From Plantactinospora sp. KBS50 (GTDB lineage Bacteria; Actinomycetota; Actinomycetes; Mycobacteriales; Micromonosporaceae), in assembly GCF_002285795.1 (NCBI RefSeq), contig NZ_CP022961.1, forward strand, positions 6,476,501 to 6,540,500: 64,000 nt of DNA, given 5' to 3'. The notes under the pieces were generated by a model. That model did not search any database, was not told the origin of the DNA, and saw nothing but the letters and a program-made list of their open reading frames with translations. Below, in pieces: positions 24,655 through 32,886 of the stretch. The translations under genes and the position numbers were made by a program. Every line of letters starts with the position of its first letter. Within the stretch, counting starts at the first letter, position 1.

Positions 24655-27027
24655 ATGTCGGACAACAGCAATCGCGACGGGTCGCTCGGCCGGTTCCGGC
24701 GGGCCGTCCTCACCGGGGGAGGCGGCTTCGTCGGCTCGTACGTCGCGGAGCAACTCCTGGCTGCCGGAGTCGAGGTCTTCTGCGTCGACAACTTCTCCAC
24801 CGGGCACCCCAGCTATGTCGAACGCCTTCTGGACAAGCCTGGCTTCACACTGCTGGAGGCCGACGTCACCGAGGAGTTCGAGGTACCTGGGAAGGTCGAT
24901 CTGGTCCTCCATCTCGCCTCACCGGCGTCGATCCCGGAGTTCGCCCGGCTGCCGATCGAGACGATGCTGGCCGGCAGCGCCGGGACGTACCGCACCCTGC
25001 AACTGGCGCACCGGCACGGTGCCCGGTACGTGCTTGCATCCACCTCCGAGATCTACGGGGATCCGCAGCAGCATCCGCAGAGCGAGGAGTACTGGGGCAA
25101 TGTGAACCCGATCGGCGCGCGTTCGGTCTACGACGAGGCGAAGCGCTATGCCGAGGCCATGACCGTGGCGTACGGCCGCAAGCACGGCGTGAGCGTGGGA
25201 ATCGCCCGCATCTTCAACAGCTACGGGCCGCTCATGCGGCCCGATGGCCGGGTGATCTCGGGCTTTGTGGCGCAGGCCGTCGAAGGGTTGCCGCTGCTGA
25301 TCCACGGCGACGGCACCCAGACCCGGTCTCCCTGCTTTGTCGAGGACACCGCGCGAGGGATCCTCGCGATTGCCGCGAGCGGCTACCAGTTACCGGTGAA
25401 CATCGGCAACACCGAGGAGATCAGCGTCCTCGATCTTGCCCGGACGATTCGCGAGATCGCGGAGAGTTCGTCACCGATCCGGCATGTCGGGGCCGATGAG
25501 GACGATCCGCGGCAGCGCTGTCCGGACATCGGCCGGGCCAAACGAGAACTGGGCTGGGAGCCCCGGGTTCCACTGGCCGAAGGACTCCGCCGCACGGTGG
25601 AGGCAAAGCGGCTGGAGCGGCAATCGGCCGAAACGCCCGTTCCGACCCGACGTCAATCGCCACAGGCGCGAGGAGGGCAAATGCATGTGATCTCCGTGGT
25701 GGGATGCGGCTACCTCGGCGTGACGCACGCCGCGGGCATGGCGGAACTCGGGCATGAGGTGATCGCCATCGACATCGACGCCGAAAAGATCAAATCTCTG
25801 GCGGACGGTCGGGTGCCGTTCTTCGAGCCGGGACTCGACGAGTTGGTCGGCCGGCATCTGGCTTCGGGAAGGCTGCGGTTCACCGGATCGTACGAGGAGG
25901 CCGCCGCCGCCGACATCCACTTCATCTGCGTGGGCACCCCGCAACGAAGCGACGGCAGTGGCGCCGACCTGCGGCATCTGGACGCCGTGGTCGAGCAGTT
26001 CGGCCCACACCTCGACCGCGAGTGCCTGGTGGTCGGCAAGTCCACGGTCCCGGTCGGGACCGCGGCCCGGCTGGCCACCATGCTCCACGCCGTCGCTCCG
26101 GCCGGCGATCGGGTGTCGGTGGCCTGGAACCCCGAATTTCTCAGCGAGGGCCGGGCGGTCGCCGACACGCTCCGGCCCGACCGGCTGGTGCTGGGCACGC
26201 CGGACGCCCGGGCCGAGCGGCTGCTCCGGGAGGTCTACGCGCCGATCATCGACGCCGGGGTTCCCGTGGTGGTGGCGGACCTGCCGACCGCCGAGGTGAT
26301 CAAGTCCGCCGCGAACTCCTTCATGGCCACCAAGCTCTCGTTCATCAACGCGATTTCCGAGTTCTGCGAGGCGAGTGGCGCCGACATCAAGGTGGTGACG
26401 GAGGCGCTGGCGTACGACGCTCGGATCGGTGGGAAGTTCTTCACGTCGGGGCTCGGCTTCGGCGGTGGTTGCGTCCCCAAGGACATCCGGGCACTGCTGG
26501 TCCGAGCCGGCGAACTGGGAGTCGCGCACGCCCTGGCCTTCCTCGCCGAGGTGGACGCCGTGAACATGCGTTGCCGCGACCGGGTGGTGGAGTTGCTCCG
26601 TAAGCAGTGCGGCGGATCCTTCGCCGGGCGCCGGATAGCGGTGCTTGGCGCCGCCTTCAAGCCGGGCACCGACGACATCCGCGACTCGCCGGCGCTGCAC
26701 GTGGCGAACGTGCTCCATGGCGAGGGCGGGCAGGTCGCCGTCTACGACCCGCGGGCCATGGAAAACGCCCGCCGGGCGTTCCCGGCGCTCGGTTACGAGG
26801 CCACGCTGCTGGAGGCCGTGCGCGGTGCGGACGTGGTGGCGCTGCTGACCGACTGGGAGGAGTTCGCCCTGGCCGATCCACAGCGGCTCGCCGCGGCGGT
26901 CGGACAGTGCAACATCGTGGACGCGCGACACCTGCTCGACGCCGACGCGTGGCAGCGGGCCGGCTGGACGTACCTGGCACCAGGACGCCCCGGACTACAG
27001 CAGCGGGCCATGGCGGTGTCGACGTAG
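24655..27027 (+). CDS. UDP-glucuronate decarboxylase fused in frame to UDP-glucose 6-dehydrogenase
   Basis: One 790-aa frame. Residues 1-~310 are a UDP-xylose synthase: LTGGGGFVGSYVAEQL, NFSTGHPSYVERL, YWGNVNPIGARSVYDEAKRY (catalytic Y-x3-K) and GDGTQTRSPCFVEDT. Residues 343-790 are UDP-glucose dehydrogenase: VVGCGYLGVTHAAGMAELGH, NPEFLSEGRAV and the nucleophile Cys ~606 in FGGGCVPKD. Together they convert UDP-glucose to UDP-glucuronate to UDP-xylose. The two are separated by a ~30-residue Arg/Gln/Pro linker with no stop. A strong AGGAGGG (25671-25677) precedes an internal ATG at 25681, so the dehydrogenase may also be made alone. Confidence 0.85.
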   Translation: MSDNSNRDGSLGRFRRAVLTGGGGFVGSYVAEQLLAAGVEVFCVDNFSTGHPSYVERLLDKPGFTLLEADVTEEFEVPGKVDLVLHLASPASIPEFARLPIETMLAGSAGTYRTLQLAHRHGARYVLASTSEIYGDPQQHPQSEEYWGNVNPIGARSVYDEAKRYAEAMTVAYGRKHGVSVGIARIFNSYGPLMRPDGRVISGFVAQAVEGLPLLIHGDGTQTRSPCFVEDTARGILAIAASGYQLPVNIGNTEEISVLDLARTIREIAESSSPIRHVGADEDDPRQRCPDIGRAKRELGWEPRVPLAEGLRRTVEAKRLERQSAETPVPTRRQSPQARGGQMHVISVVGCGYLGVTHAAGMAELGHEVIAIDIDAEKIKSLADGRVPFFEPGLDELVGRHLASGRLRFTGSYEEAAAADIHFICVGTPQRSDGSGADLRHLDAVVEQFGPHLDRECLVVGKSTVPVGTAARLATMLHAVAPAGDRVSVAWNPEFLSEGRAVADTLRPDRLVLGTPDARAERLLREVYAPIIDAGVPVVVADLPTAEVIKSAANSFMATKLSFINAISEFCEASGADIKVVTEALAYDARIGGKFFTSGLGFGGGCVPKDIRALLVRAGELGVAHALAFLAEVDAVNMRCRDRVVELLRKQCGGSFAGRRIAVLGAAFKPGTDDIRDSPALHVANVLHGEGGQVAVYDPRAMENARRAFPALGYEATLLEAVRGADVVALLTDWEEFALADPQRLAAAVGQCNIVDARHLLDADAWQRAGWTYLAPGRPGLQQRAMAVST

Positions 27028-27507
27028 GTCGGTGCGCGAGGTGATCGACGGCCAACCGCGGCTCGGCCGAGCCCGGCCGGTACGGGACGCCGTTCACGGG
27101 CCATCCACACTGGTCATGGCAGGTCCTGGAACCATGCCAGCACCGCGTGGATGGCTCGCACCATTTGCCCGGTACGGCCGATCGATTACCGTGTTCGTGA
27201 AATAGAGGTACCAGCTACTGAACGCGCATTTAATATAGCTCGCGACACCCCGGGAGATTTGTCCCGTCCAGCGGCGAACATTCGCCGCCGCACACCCTTC
27301 GCGAGCCGCCTCCGAGCACGGCAGGAGTGCACCCTCGGCGACCCGTCCACGACGGAACGTATTGCTCCCCTTACGGATCGCTGCTAGATTCATGCGCAAC
27401 GATAAATGCTCATCGGACTCCCATCCGGTGTCGCCTCATAATGCCGGTCGACCGGCCGCAAGCGCCTTTGATCAGACGGGGGATGAATGCCGCAGGGGAG
27501 AATCTGA
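27028..27507. other. Intergenic region, AT-rich in the middle
   Basis: No gene seen. The stretch at about 27165-27260 is unusually AT-rich for this genome and could hold a promoter or a binding site. A -10-like TAGATT lies near 27388, roughly 120 bp before the SARP start at 27508. The CAAG/11-bp box is not present, so the second SARP is probably controlled differently from the cluster promoters. Confidence 0.4.
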
Positions 27508-28449
27508 ATGGCATTTCGCACCGGTCAAGCACCTTGTCATGCGATCCCCGCTCCGGAACTGCGCTTCGACATCCTCGGCCCGCTTGAGGTCTACCGGGAC
27601 GGCGAAGCCTGCACCCCGACCGCGCCACTGCAACGCAAGCTGCTCGCCCTGCTCCTGCTGCACGGCAACGAACTGCTCCCGGTCCCGCGCATCATCGACG
27701 CGCTCTGGGGGCAACGGCCGCCCCGGTCGGCGCTCGCCGCCCTGCAGATGTACGTTTCGGCTGTTCGCCGGATTCTGAGCCCGAATTCCCGGGTACGCGG
27801 TGAAACCCGACTACATCCGGTACTACGGACGCAGCCGAGCGGATACGTCATTCGGATTGCGCCTGGTCAATTGGACCTGCACCGGTTCCGGTCGCTGTCC
27901 GCCGAGGGCCGGAGCCGGGTCGCCGACGGCCGCTGCGCGGAGGCCAGTGAACTGTTCCGGCAGGCACTGGCGATCTGGCGCGGACCGGCGCTGGCCGACA
28001 TCAGCCATTTCGACATGATGGAGCAGTACACCGTACGGCTGGAGACCGAACGGCTCGCGCTGCTTCAGGAACGGATCGGCGTCGACCTGTGTCAGGGCAG
28101 GAGCCTGGAACTGGTCGGCGAACTGGCCGAACTCGCCGCCCGCTACCCGCTGCGGGAAAGCTTCCACCAGCAATTGATGCTGGCGCTCTATCTGTCCGGC
28201 GGGCGGGCCGAGGCGCTTCAGGTCTACCAACGCGCGCACCGGATCATGATCCAGGAGACCGGCGTGGAGCCCGGGCCGGGACTGCGCGCCCTGCAACAGC
28301 TGATGCTCGACGGCACGGCCCCACCGCACCCGCACCACCTGGCGGTCTGGTGCCCGACCTGCGCCGACCTGCCCACCGTCGCCTGCCGCTGCCGGGTCAG
28401 CGCCTGCCAGGCCGGCGGGCGCCGACCGGACGCCGTCTCGCACCGGTGA
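27508..28449 (+). CDS. Short SARP (DnrI/RedD-type) activator with Cys-rich tail
   Basis: 313 aa. It has an N-terminal winged helix (LRFDILGPLEVYRDGEA) and a BTAD domain with LFRQALAIWRGPALADI and the closing AHRIMIQETGVEPGPGLRAL. Unlike most small SARPs it carries ~45 extra residues with His and Cys groups: HPHH, CPTC, CRC and C. These could bind a metal (inference). ATG with GGGGAGAA 7 bp upstream. It converges on the flavin reductase of the peptide operon and may control either that operon or the glycan cluster. Confidence 0.87.
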   Translation: MAFRTGQAPCHAIPAPELRFDILGPLEVYRDGEACTPTAPLQRKLLALLLLHGNELLPVPRIIDALWGQRPPRSALAALQMYVSAVRRILSPNSRVRGETRLHPVLRTQPSGYVIRIAPGQLDLHRFRSLSAEGRSRVADGRCAEASELFRQALAIWRGPALADISHFDMMEQYTVRLETERLALLQERIGVDLCQGRSLELVGELAELAARYPLRESFHQQLMLALYLSGGRAEALQVYQRAHRIMIQETGVEPGPGLRALQQLMLDGTAPPHPHHLAVWCPTCADLPTVACRCRVSACQAGGRRPDAVSHR

Positions 28450-28459
28450 GCCGCGCCGG

Positions 28460-28527
28460 GCCGGACGGCCCGCACCGCACCCGGCCGGACGGCCCGCACC
28501 GCACCCGGCCGGACCGCCCGCACCGCA
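28460..28527. repeat. 24-bp tandem repeat, 2.9 copies
   Basis: Units begin at 28460, 28484 and 28508 with one substitution in the third copy. They fill the short gap between the convergent SARP and flavin-reductase genes. The unit itself is a GC-rich inverted sequence (CCGGACGGCC core), so it may also act as a bidirectional terminator. Confidence 0.7.
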
Positions 28528-28572
28528 CCGCACCCGGCGGGGGCGTCGGCAGCGCAACCGGCCGGGCGGCTC

Positions 28573-29094
28573 TCACCGCACCCGGCCGTGACCGGGCGGC
28601 TCCAGCCGCCAGTCCAGCGCCCGACGGTAGTAGACCAGCGGCTCACCGTGCGATATCTGGCCGTCGGCCACCTCGCCGATGACGATCGCGTGGTCGGCGT
28701 GCTCGAACACGCGCCGCCGCACGCAGCGCAGATAGACGAGCACGTCGTTCTCCAGCCGCGGCACCGAGTCGTCCCAGGCCCAGTCCAGGCCGGCGAACTT
28801 GTCCTCGCCCCGGCTGGCGAACACCCGCGCGATCGGGCCGTCTCCGCTGCCCAGCAGGTGCACACCGAAGTCCGCCTGGCCGAGCAGCGCCGGGTACGAC
28901 CGGGACTCCCGGCCGATGGACACCAGCACCGAGGGCGGCCGAACGCTGTAGGAACAGATCGAGGAGACCAGCAGGCCGCACGGCGCACCGCCCCGGTGCC
29001 GGGAGGTGACCACCGCGACCCCGGACGCCAGCCGCGCCATCGCCTCGGTGAAGATCTCGGTCCGCGACGAGACCGTGCGCTCCTGCATCGTCAT
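28573..29094 (-). CDS. Flavin reductase-like protein (FMN-binding split barrel)
   Basis: 173 aa. Family motifs include MARLASGVAVVTSRHRGG, GLLVSSICSYSVRPPSVLV, the FGVHLLG strand and the closing GEPLVYYRRALDWRL. Such proteins reduce FMN/FAD with NAD(P)H, supplying a flavin monooxygenase, or act as oxidoreductases themselves. No monooxygenase partner is in the window. ATG at 29094, 10 bp after the TPR gene, so it is the last gene of the peptide operon. Confidence 0.83.
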   Translation of the reverse strand: MTMQERTVSSRTEIFTEAMARLASGVAVVTSRHRGGAPCGLLVSSICSYSVRPPSVLVSIGRESRSYPALLGQADFGVHLLGSGDGPIARVFASRGEDKFAGLDWAWDDSVPRLENDVLVYLRCVRRRVFEHADHAIVIGEVADGQISHGEPLVYYRRALDWRLEPPGHGRVR

Positions 29095-29104
29095 CGCGAC
29101 GGCC

Positions 29105-31300
29105 CTACGCACCGGCCGATGTGGCGGTGGCCCGCTGGCATTCCGCCAACCGCTCCGCTGCATCGGTGTCGTCGACGACCGCCAGGATGGCCCGGTAGTC
29201 CTCCGCCGCCTCGTCGAGGCGGCCCGCCTCCTGGTAGACCACCGCCCGGTTGTACCGGATCTCCGGCGTGCCGAGCAGGTCGACGGCGCGGCTCAGGTCG
29301 GCGATCGCCGCCTCCAGGTCACCGGAGGAGTACCCGAGGCCGCCCCGGATGGCCCACGCCTCGGCCAGCCCCTCGTCGAGGGCCAGCGCCGCCGACAGGG
29401 CCTCCCGGGCCGCCTCGGCGGCACCCCGTTCGACCAGGACGCGCCCCTTGAGGCACAGCAGGTGAGGGTTGCGCGGCGCGAGCGCCAACCCGGCCGTCAC
29501 GTCGGCCCAGGCGCCGTCCACGTCGTCCAGGTCGCACCGCAGCGCGGCCCGGTTCAGCCACGCGTCGACATGCTCCGGGTCCAGTTCCAGCACCCGGTCG
29601 AAGTCGGCCCGCGCGCCGTCGAGGTCGCCCAGTTCGAGCCGGGCGTCCCCGCAGTTGTAGTACGCCTCGGGAAACGGCGGAGACAGTTGCAGCGCCCGCT
29701 CGTAGTCCGCGATCGCCTCCTTGTTCCGGCCGAGGCGGCGCAGGACGTTCCCCCGGTTGAAGTAGTGGTCGTGGAAGTTCGGGTCGACCTCGATGACCGC
29801 CGAGTAGTCCGCCAGCGCCTCCTCCAGCCTGCCGGACATGCCGTACACCTGCGCCCGGTTGTAGCGCAGCCCGGTGCGGTGCAGTTGCTGCTCGTCGGGG
29901 TCCAGTTCCCGGTCCAGCCGGGCCATACCCTCGTTGAGCAGCCGCAACGCCTCCTCCGGCCGACCCTCCCGGGTCTCCACCAGCGCGATGCCGTTGCGGT
30001 TGAACACCGAGAAGAAGGCCCGCTCCTTCGGGTCGGGCAGCAGCGACGCGATGGCGACCGCCTGGTTGAGCCAGCGCCGCGCTTGCAGCGGGTCCCGCCG
30101 CTGGTCGCCGTAGTGCCGGGCGAACAGCATCGCCGTGCCGTACGCCGCGTGCATGTGGATCAGCGGGTCGGTGGAGATGGCGCGCGCCTCGTCGTACAGC
30201 GCCTCGGCCTCCTCGGCCCGGCCGATGGCGGACAGCGACGTGGTGACGTCGCCGGTGATGTCCCACCACAGCTCCGGCCGGCTGTCCCGGTCGGCGACCG
30301 CCCGCCCGCGGATGCCCAGTTCGGCCGCCGCGTGGTACATGCCCAGGCTCTTGCAGCGCAGTTGGGCCTCCCGCAGCGCCGTGGCGCCGACGCCGGCCGG
30401 GTCGCTCCCGTGCTCGGCGTGGTACGGAACCGCCCCGAACAGCAGCGACCGCTCGCCCAGGGCCAACAGGGCGAGCCGGCGCTCGTCGTGCAGCGCGGCC
30501 CGCTCGGCGGCGGGCAACGACAGGTACGCGGCGCGGGCGCGCGGATCGTCGCCGGTGCACTCGGTCGCCACGTACCCCCGGGCCAGTTCCCCGACGGCGG
30601 TGGCGTCCAGCCCTTCCAGCAGGGACGCCTCGAAGCCGGCGCCGGCCCGGTCCGCCGGACGGCCCGACATACCCGGAACCGACGGCGTACGCGGAACCGA
30701 CGGCGTGCCCGGACCGGACGGCGCCTCCAGCCGGACGGCCCGGACCCGCAGCGCCTCCGGCAGCGACATGCTCACCGGCCCCGGCACCTCGGCCAGCGGA
30801 CCGGCGGCGCTGCCCACCACGACCGTCAGCTGGCCGGGCGCCAGCCGCCGCAGCAGCACCGCGACGAACTCGTGGTCGGTCGGGTCGGCCTCGTGCATGT
30901 CCTCCACCACCAGGGTGCGCGGACCGTCGTCGAGCGCCGCGAGGTAGTCGCGCAGGAACTCGGTGAGCCCGTGCGCGAGCCGCAGCGTGTGCAGTCTCGC
31001 CTGGTAGCGGGTGCGGGCGCTGTCCGGCGACTCCTCCAGGGTGGACCTGATCCGGGGCACCCGACCCTCGAACTCGGGCGCGGCGGTCAGGATCTCGATG
31101 TGGTGCCGTACCCCCAGTTCCGGGCGGCGGGCCAGCGCGTCGGTACCGATCGTCCGCAGCACCGCGCCGGCGGCCGAGTACGGGCCGCGCAGCCGACGGT
31201 GCGCCTCGGCGTGGGCCAGCAGCGGCGGAAGATCGAGGCCGGCGCGGAGCCGGTCGCGGTCGGCGCGGCGATCGGCGCTGATCCAGTAGTGGCTGCCCAT
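29105..31300 (-). CDS. TPR-repeat protein with degenerate STAND-ATPase segment
   Basis: 731 aa. Residues ~1-200 resemble the N-terminal part of an AAA/STAND ATPase of LuxR-LAL type, including a Walker-B-like RTLVVEDMHEADPTDHEF, but no Walker A (GxxxxGK[ST]) is present. Residues ~400-720 hold a series of tetratricopeptide repeats, e.g. GRLEEALADYSAVIEVDPN and GRNKEAIADYERALQLSPP. It is thus a probable scaffold rather than an active ATPase. It lies between the RRE-metalloprotease and the flavin reductase, 13 bp after the former, in one operon. Its function is unknown. Confidence 0.75.
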   Translation of the reverse strand: MGSHYWISADRRADRDRLRAGLDLPPLLAHAEAHRRLRGPYSAAGAVLRTIGTDALARRPELGVRHHIEILTAAPEFEGRVPRIRSTLEESPDSARTRYQARLHTLRLAHGLTEFLRDYLAALDDGPRTLVVEDMHEADPTDHEFVAVLLRRLAPGQLTVVVGSAAGPLAEVPGPVSMSLPEALRVRAVRLEAPSGPGTPSVPRTPSVPGMSGRPADRAGAGFEASLLEGLDATAVGELARGYVATECTGDDPRARAAYLSLPAAERAALHDERRLALLALGERSLLFGAVPYHAEHGSDPAGVGATALREAQLRCKSLGMYHAAAELGIRGRAVADRDSRPELWWDITGDVTTSLSAIGRAEEAEALYDEARAISTDPLIHMHAAYGTAMLFARHYGDQRRDPLQARRWLNQAVAIASLLPDPKERAFFSVFNRNGIALVETREGRPEEALRLLNEGMARLDRELDPDEQQLHRTGLRYNRAQVYGMSGRLEEALADYSAVIEVDPNFHDHYFNRGNVLRRLGRNKEAIADYERALQLSPPFPEAYYNCGDARLELGDLDGARADFDRVLELDPEHVDAWLNRAALRCDLDDVDGAWADVTAGLALAPRNPHLLCLKGRVLVERGAAEAAREALSAALALDEGLAEAWAIRGGLGYSSGDLEAAIADLSRAVDLLGTPEIRYNRAVVYQEAGRLDEAAEDYRAILAVVDDTDAAERLAECQRATATSAGA

Positions 31301-31313
31301 GCTGGCCCCTCCT

Positions 31314-32531
31314 TCAGGCGATGACGTGCTGGAACTTCTCGTTCTTGCGCTGCTGGCGTTCCCGCACGGCCAGCCAGACGGTGAACGCGATCTGCCCCAG
31401 GTTCATCCCCAGGAAGACCGCCGAGTCGAGGATCTGCCGGCCGGTCGTGGCGCCGCCGAGGAGCCGGGAGATCGAGCTGGCGAACATCTGGTACACGGCC
31501 GGGGCGACGCCGACCACGAACGTGGTGGCGCTGAAGGTGTAGCCGGCGACGATCAGCCACGAGTACCACCCGGCGGCGCGCCGGTCGACCGGGTGCCACT
31601 GCGTCTCGTCCGTGATCCGGTCCGGTCGGCGCAGCAGCCGCATCGCGCGGTTGCGCAGCAGCCGCTTCGCGGTGGTGTGCAGGTCGACGCAGCCGAGCAG
31701 GGTGGACATCAGGACGTACAGGTCGGTCCGCAGATAGAAGAAGAACTGCCAGAGCACCCGCAGCAGGGTGGCGAACGCCAGCGCCAGGCAGACGCGGCCC
31801 ACCAGCGAGTACGACCCGTCGGGGTTGCGGTTGAGATCCGCGGTGACGGTGAGCGCGGCCAGGGCGAGCAGGTCGACGAGCATGCCGGCGAGGATCGGTA
31901 GGTACCGTTTGCGTCGGGGTACCGCGACCAGACCGTCCAGGCTGGTCTCCAGCACCACGTAGTAGAACCGGCGGCCGATGCTGACCCGGGACCGTACGCC
32001 GAGCCGGCGGGCGGCCAGCACGTGGAACGCCTCGTGCAGGAACAGCTGCGGCAGCGCACCGGCGAACAGCGCCAGCTCGATGAGGGTCAGATAGTCGGTG
32101 AAGAACAGGTGGCTGTAGTTCGGGATCAGGTCCGGCGTGCGGACCATCGCGACCACCGCCCAGGTCAGCAGCGCGATGTAGCAGATCCAGGCCGGCGCCG
32201 AGAAGAGCGCGGCGCCCAGCCGTTGCAAGCGCACCGGCGCCACCTCGACCGGCGCCCGCTCCGCGACGACGATGAAGTCCAGTTCCTCCAGGGCGGCGAG
32301 GATGTGCTCGAAGTCCGCGGCCTCGCCGTACTCGGCCTGGTACCAGCGGTCCACCTCGTGCGGCGTGTTTCCGTCCGCCAACCGGCGCACCACCTCGGCG
32401 CCGTCCGCCGGGAAGATCCCGTACGAGTCGATGTCCGGCCGGCCGATGGTGACCTCGTCCCCGTCCGCCAGGTACACGAGGGGATGCAGCGCCACTCGGC
32501 GGTCCAGGTCGTACCGCACTTCCGTTTCCAC
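31314..32531 (-). CDS. PqqD-like/M50-type membrane metalloprotease
   Basis: 405 aa from the GTG at 32531. Residues ~1-90 look like a PqqD/RRE peptide-recognition wing (VRYDLDRRVALHP, AEVVRRLADGNTPHEVDRWY). It is followed by about eight membrane helices. HExxH reads FLHEAFHVLAARRLG (residues 166-170), with a possible third ligand Asp-220 in AGMLVDLLAL, as in site-2-type M50 proteases. The GTG lies 3-4 bp after a GGGTGGGG. A longer GTG start at 32600 would put the coding region through a hairpin at 32571-32607. It probably removes the leader of, or exports, the peptide encoded just upstream. Confidence 0.78.
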   Translation of the reverse strand: METEVRYDLDRRVALHPLVYLADGDEVTIGRPDIDSYGIFPADGAEVVRRLADGNTPHEVDRWYQAEYGEAADFEHILAALEELDFIVVAERAPVEVAPVRLQRLGAALFSAPAWICYIALLTWAVVAMVRTPDLIPNYSHLFFTDYLTLIELALFAGALPQLFLHEAFHVLAARRLGVRSRVSIGRRFYYVVLETSLDGLVAVPRRKRYLPILAGMLVDLLALAALTVTADLNRNPDGSYSLVGRVCLALAFATLLRVLWQFFFYLRTDLYVLMSTLLGCVDLHTTAKRLLRNRAMRLLRRPDRITDETQWHPVDRRAAGWYSWLIVAGYTFSATTFVVGVAPAVYQMFASSISRLLGGATTGRQILDSAVFLGMNLGQIAFTVWLAVRERQQRKNEKFQHVIA

Positions 32532-32570
32532 GACCCCACCCTTGCTCTGCTCCGAGGTGAAGAATGAAGC

Positions 32571-32607
32571 GTCGGGCGTGGGCGCCCACTCCGCGCCCAC
32601 GCCCGAC
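32571..32607 (-). terminator. Perfect 15-bp stem-loop between peptide gene and protease gene
   Basis: Arms 32571-32585 (GTCGGGCGTGGGCGC) and 32593-32607 are exact reverse complements with a 7-nt loop. In the minus-strand transcript the hairpin begins 9 nt after the peptide stop and is followed by a moderately U-rich stretch. Such an element typically lets most transcripts stop after the precursor gene, giving excess peptide over enzyme. Confidence 0.8.
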
Positions 32608-32616
32608 CCGGACTCC

Positions 32617-32712
32617 TTAGAGCTTCGAGGGGTACTGCGAGCAGGCGGCGGCGGTCAGCCGGACCGGACCCGCCTTGCGGATCTTGATCTTCTTGAGCTC
32701 CTTCTTCTCCAT
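32617..32712 (-). CDS. Short peptide gene, putative RiPP precursor (31 aa)
   Basis: ATG at 32712, preceded by a textbook GAGGAGGTG 6-8 bp upstream. The product starts MEKKELKKIKIRK and ends VRLTAAACSQYPSKL. The N-terminal third is Lys-rich (positions 3, 4, 7, 8, 10, 13); the rest has one Cys (24), Ser 25 and 29, Thr 20, Tyr 27 and Pro 16 and 28. This separation of a charged leader and a small polar core suits a ribosomal peptide precursor. The strong ribosome site, the hairpin just after it, and the PqqD-like protease next to it support that it is expressed. No known class matched by eye. Confidence 0.72.
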   Translation of the reverse strand: MEKKELKKIKIRKAGPVRLTAAACSQYPSKL

Positions 32713-32886
32713 TGCGGCACCTCCTCTCCCTGAGAGTTCCTGCCCCAACGGTGTCGCCGGCCGCCAAAGTCTCACCACAGCCGCGCCAATACGCCCGGCC
32801 CGGTTCGGCCCAGGTTCCAACCCTCCCGGGGCGGGTAACCGGGCCCTGGTCGAGCCCCTGGGCGGGGCGCGAACGGGAGGCGTTTG

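Noticed and set aside
28460-28527. CRISPR-like array
   Set aside because: The 24-bp units are contiguous with no spacers and no cas genes are in the window.
29006-31324. 772-codon plus-strand open frame over the TPR gene
   Set aside because: Shadow of the minus-strand gene caused by high GC; the product is Arg/Gln/Pro-rich with no domain, whereas the minus-strand protein shows TPR repeats.
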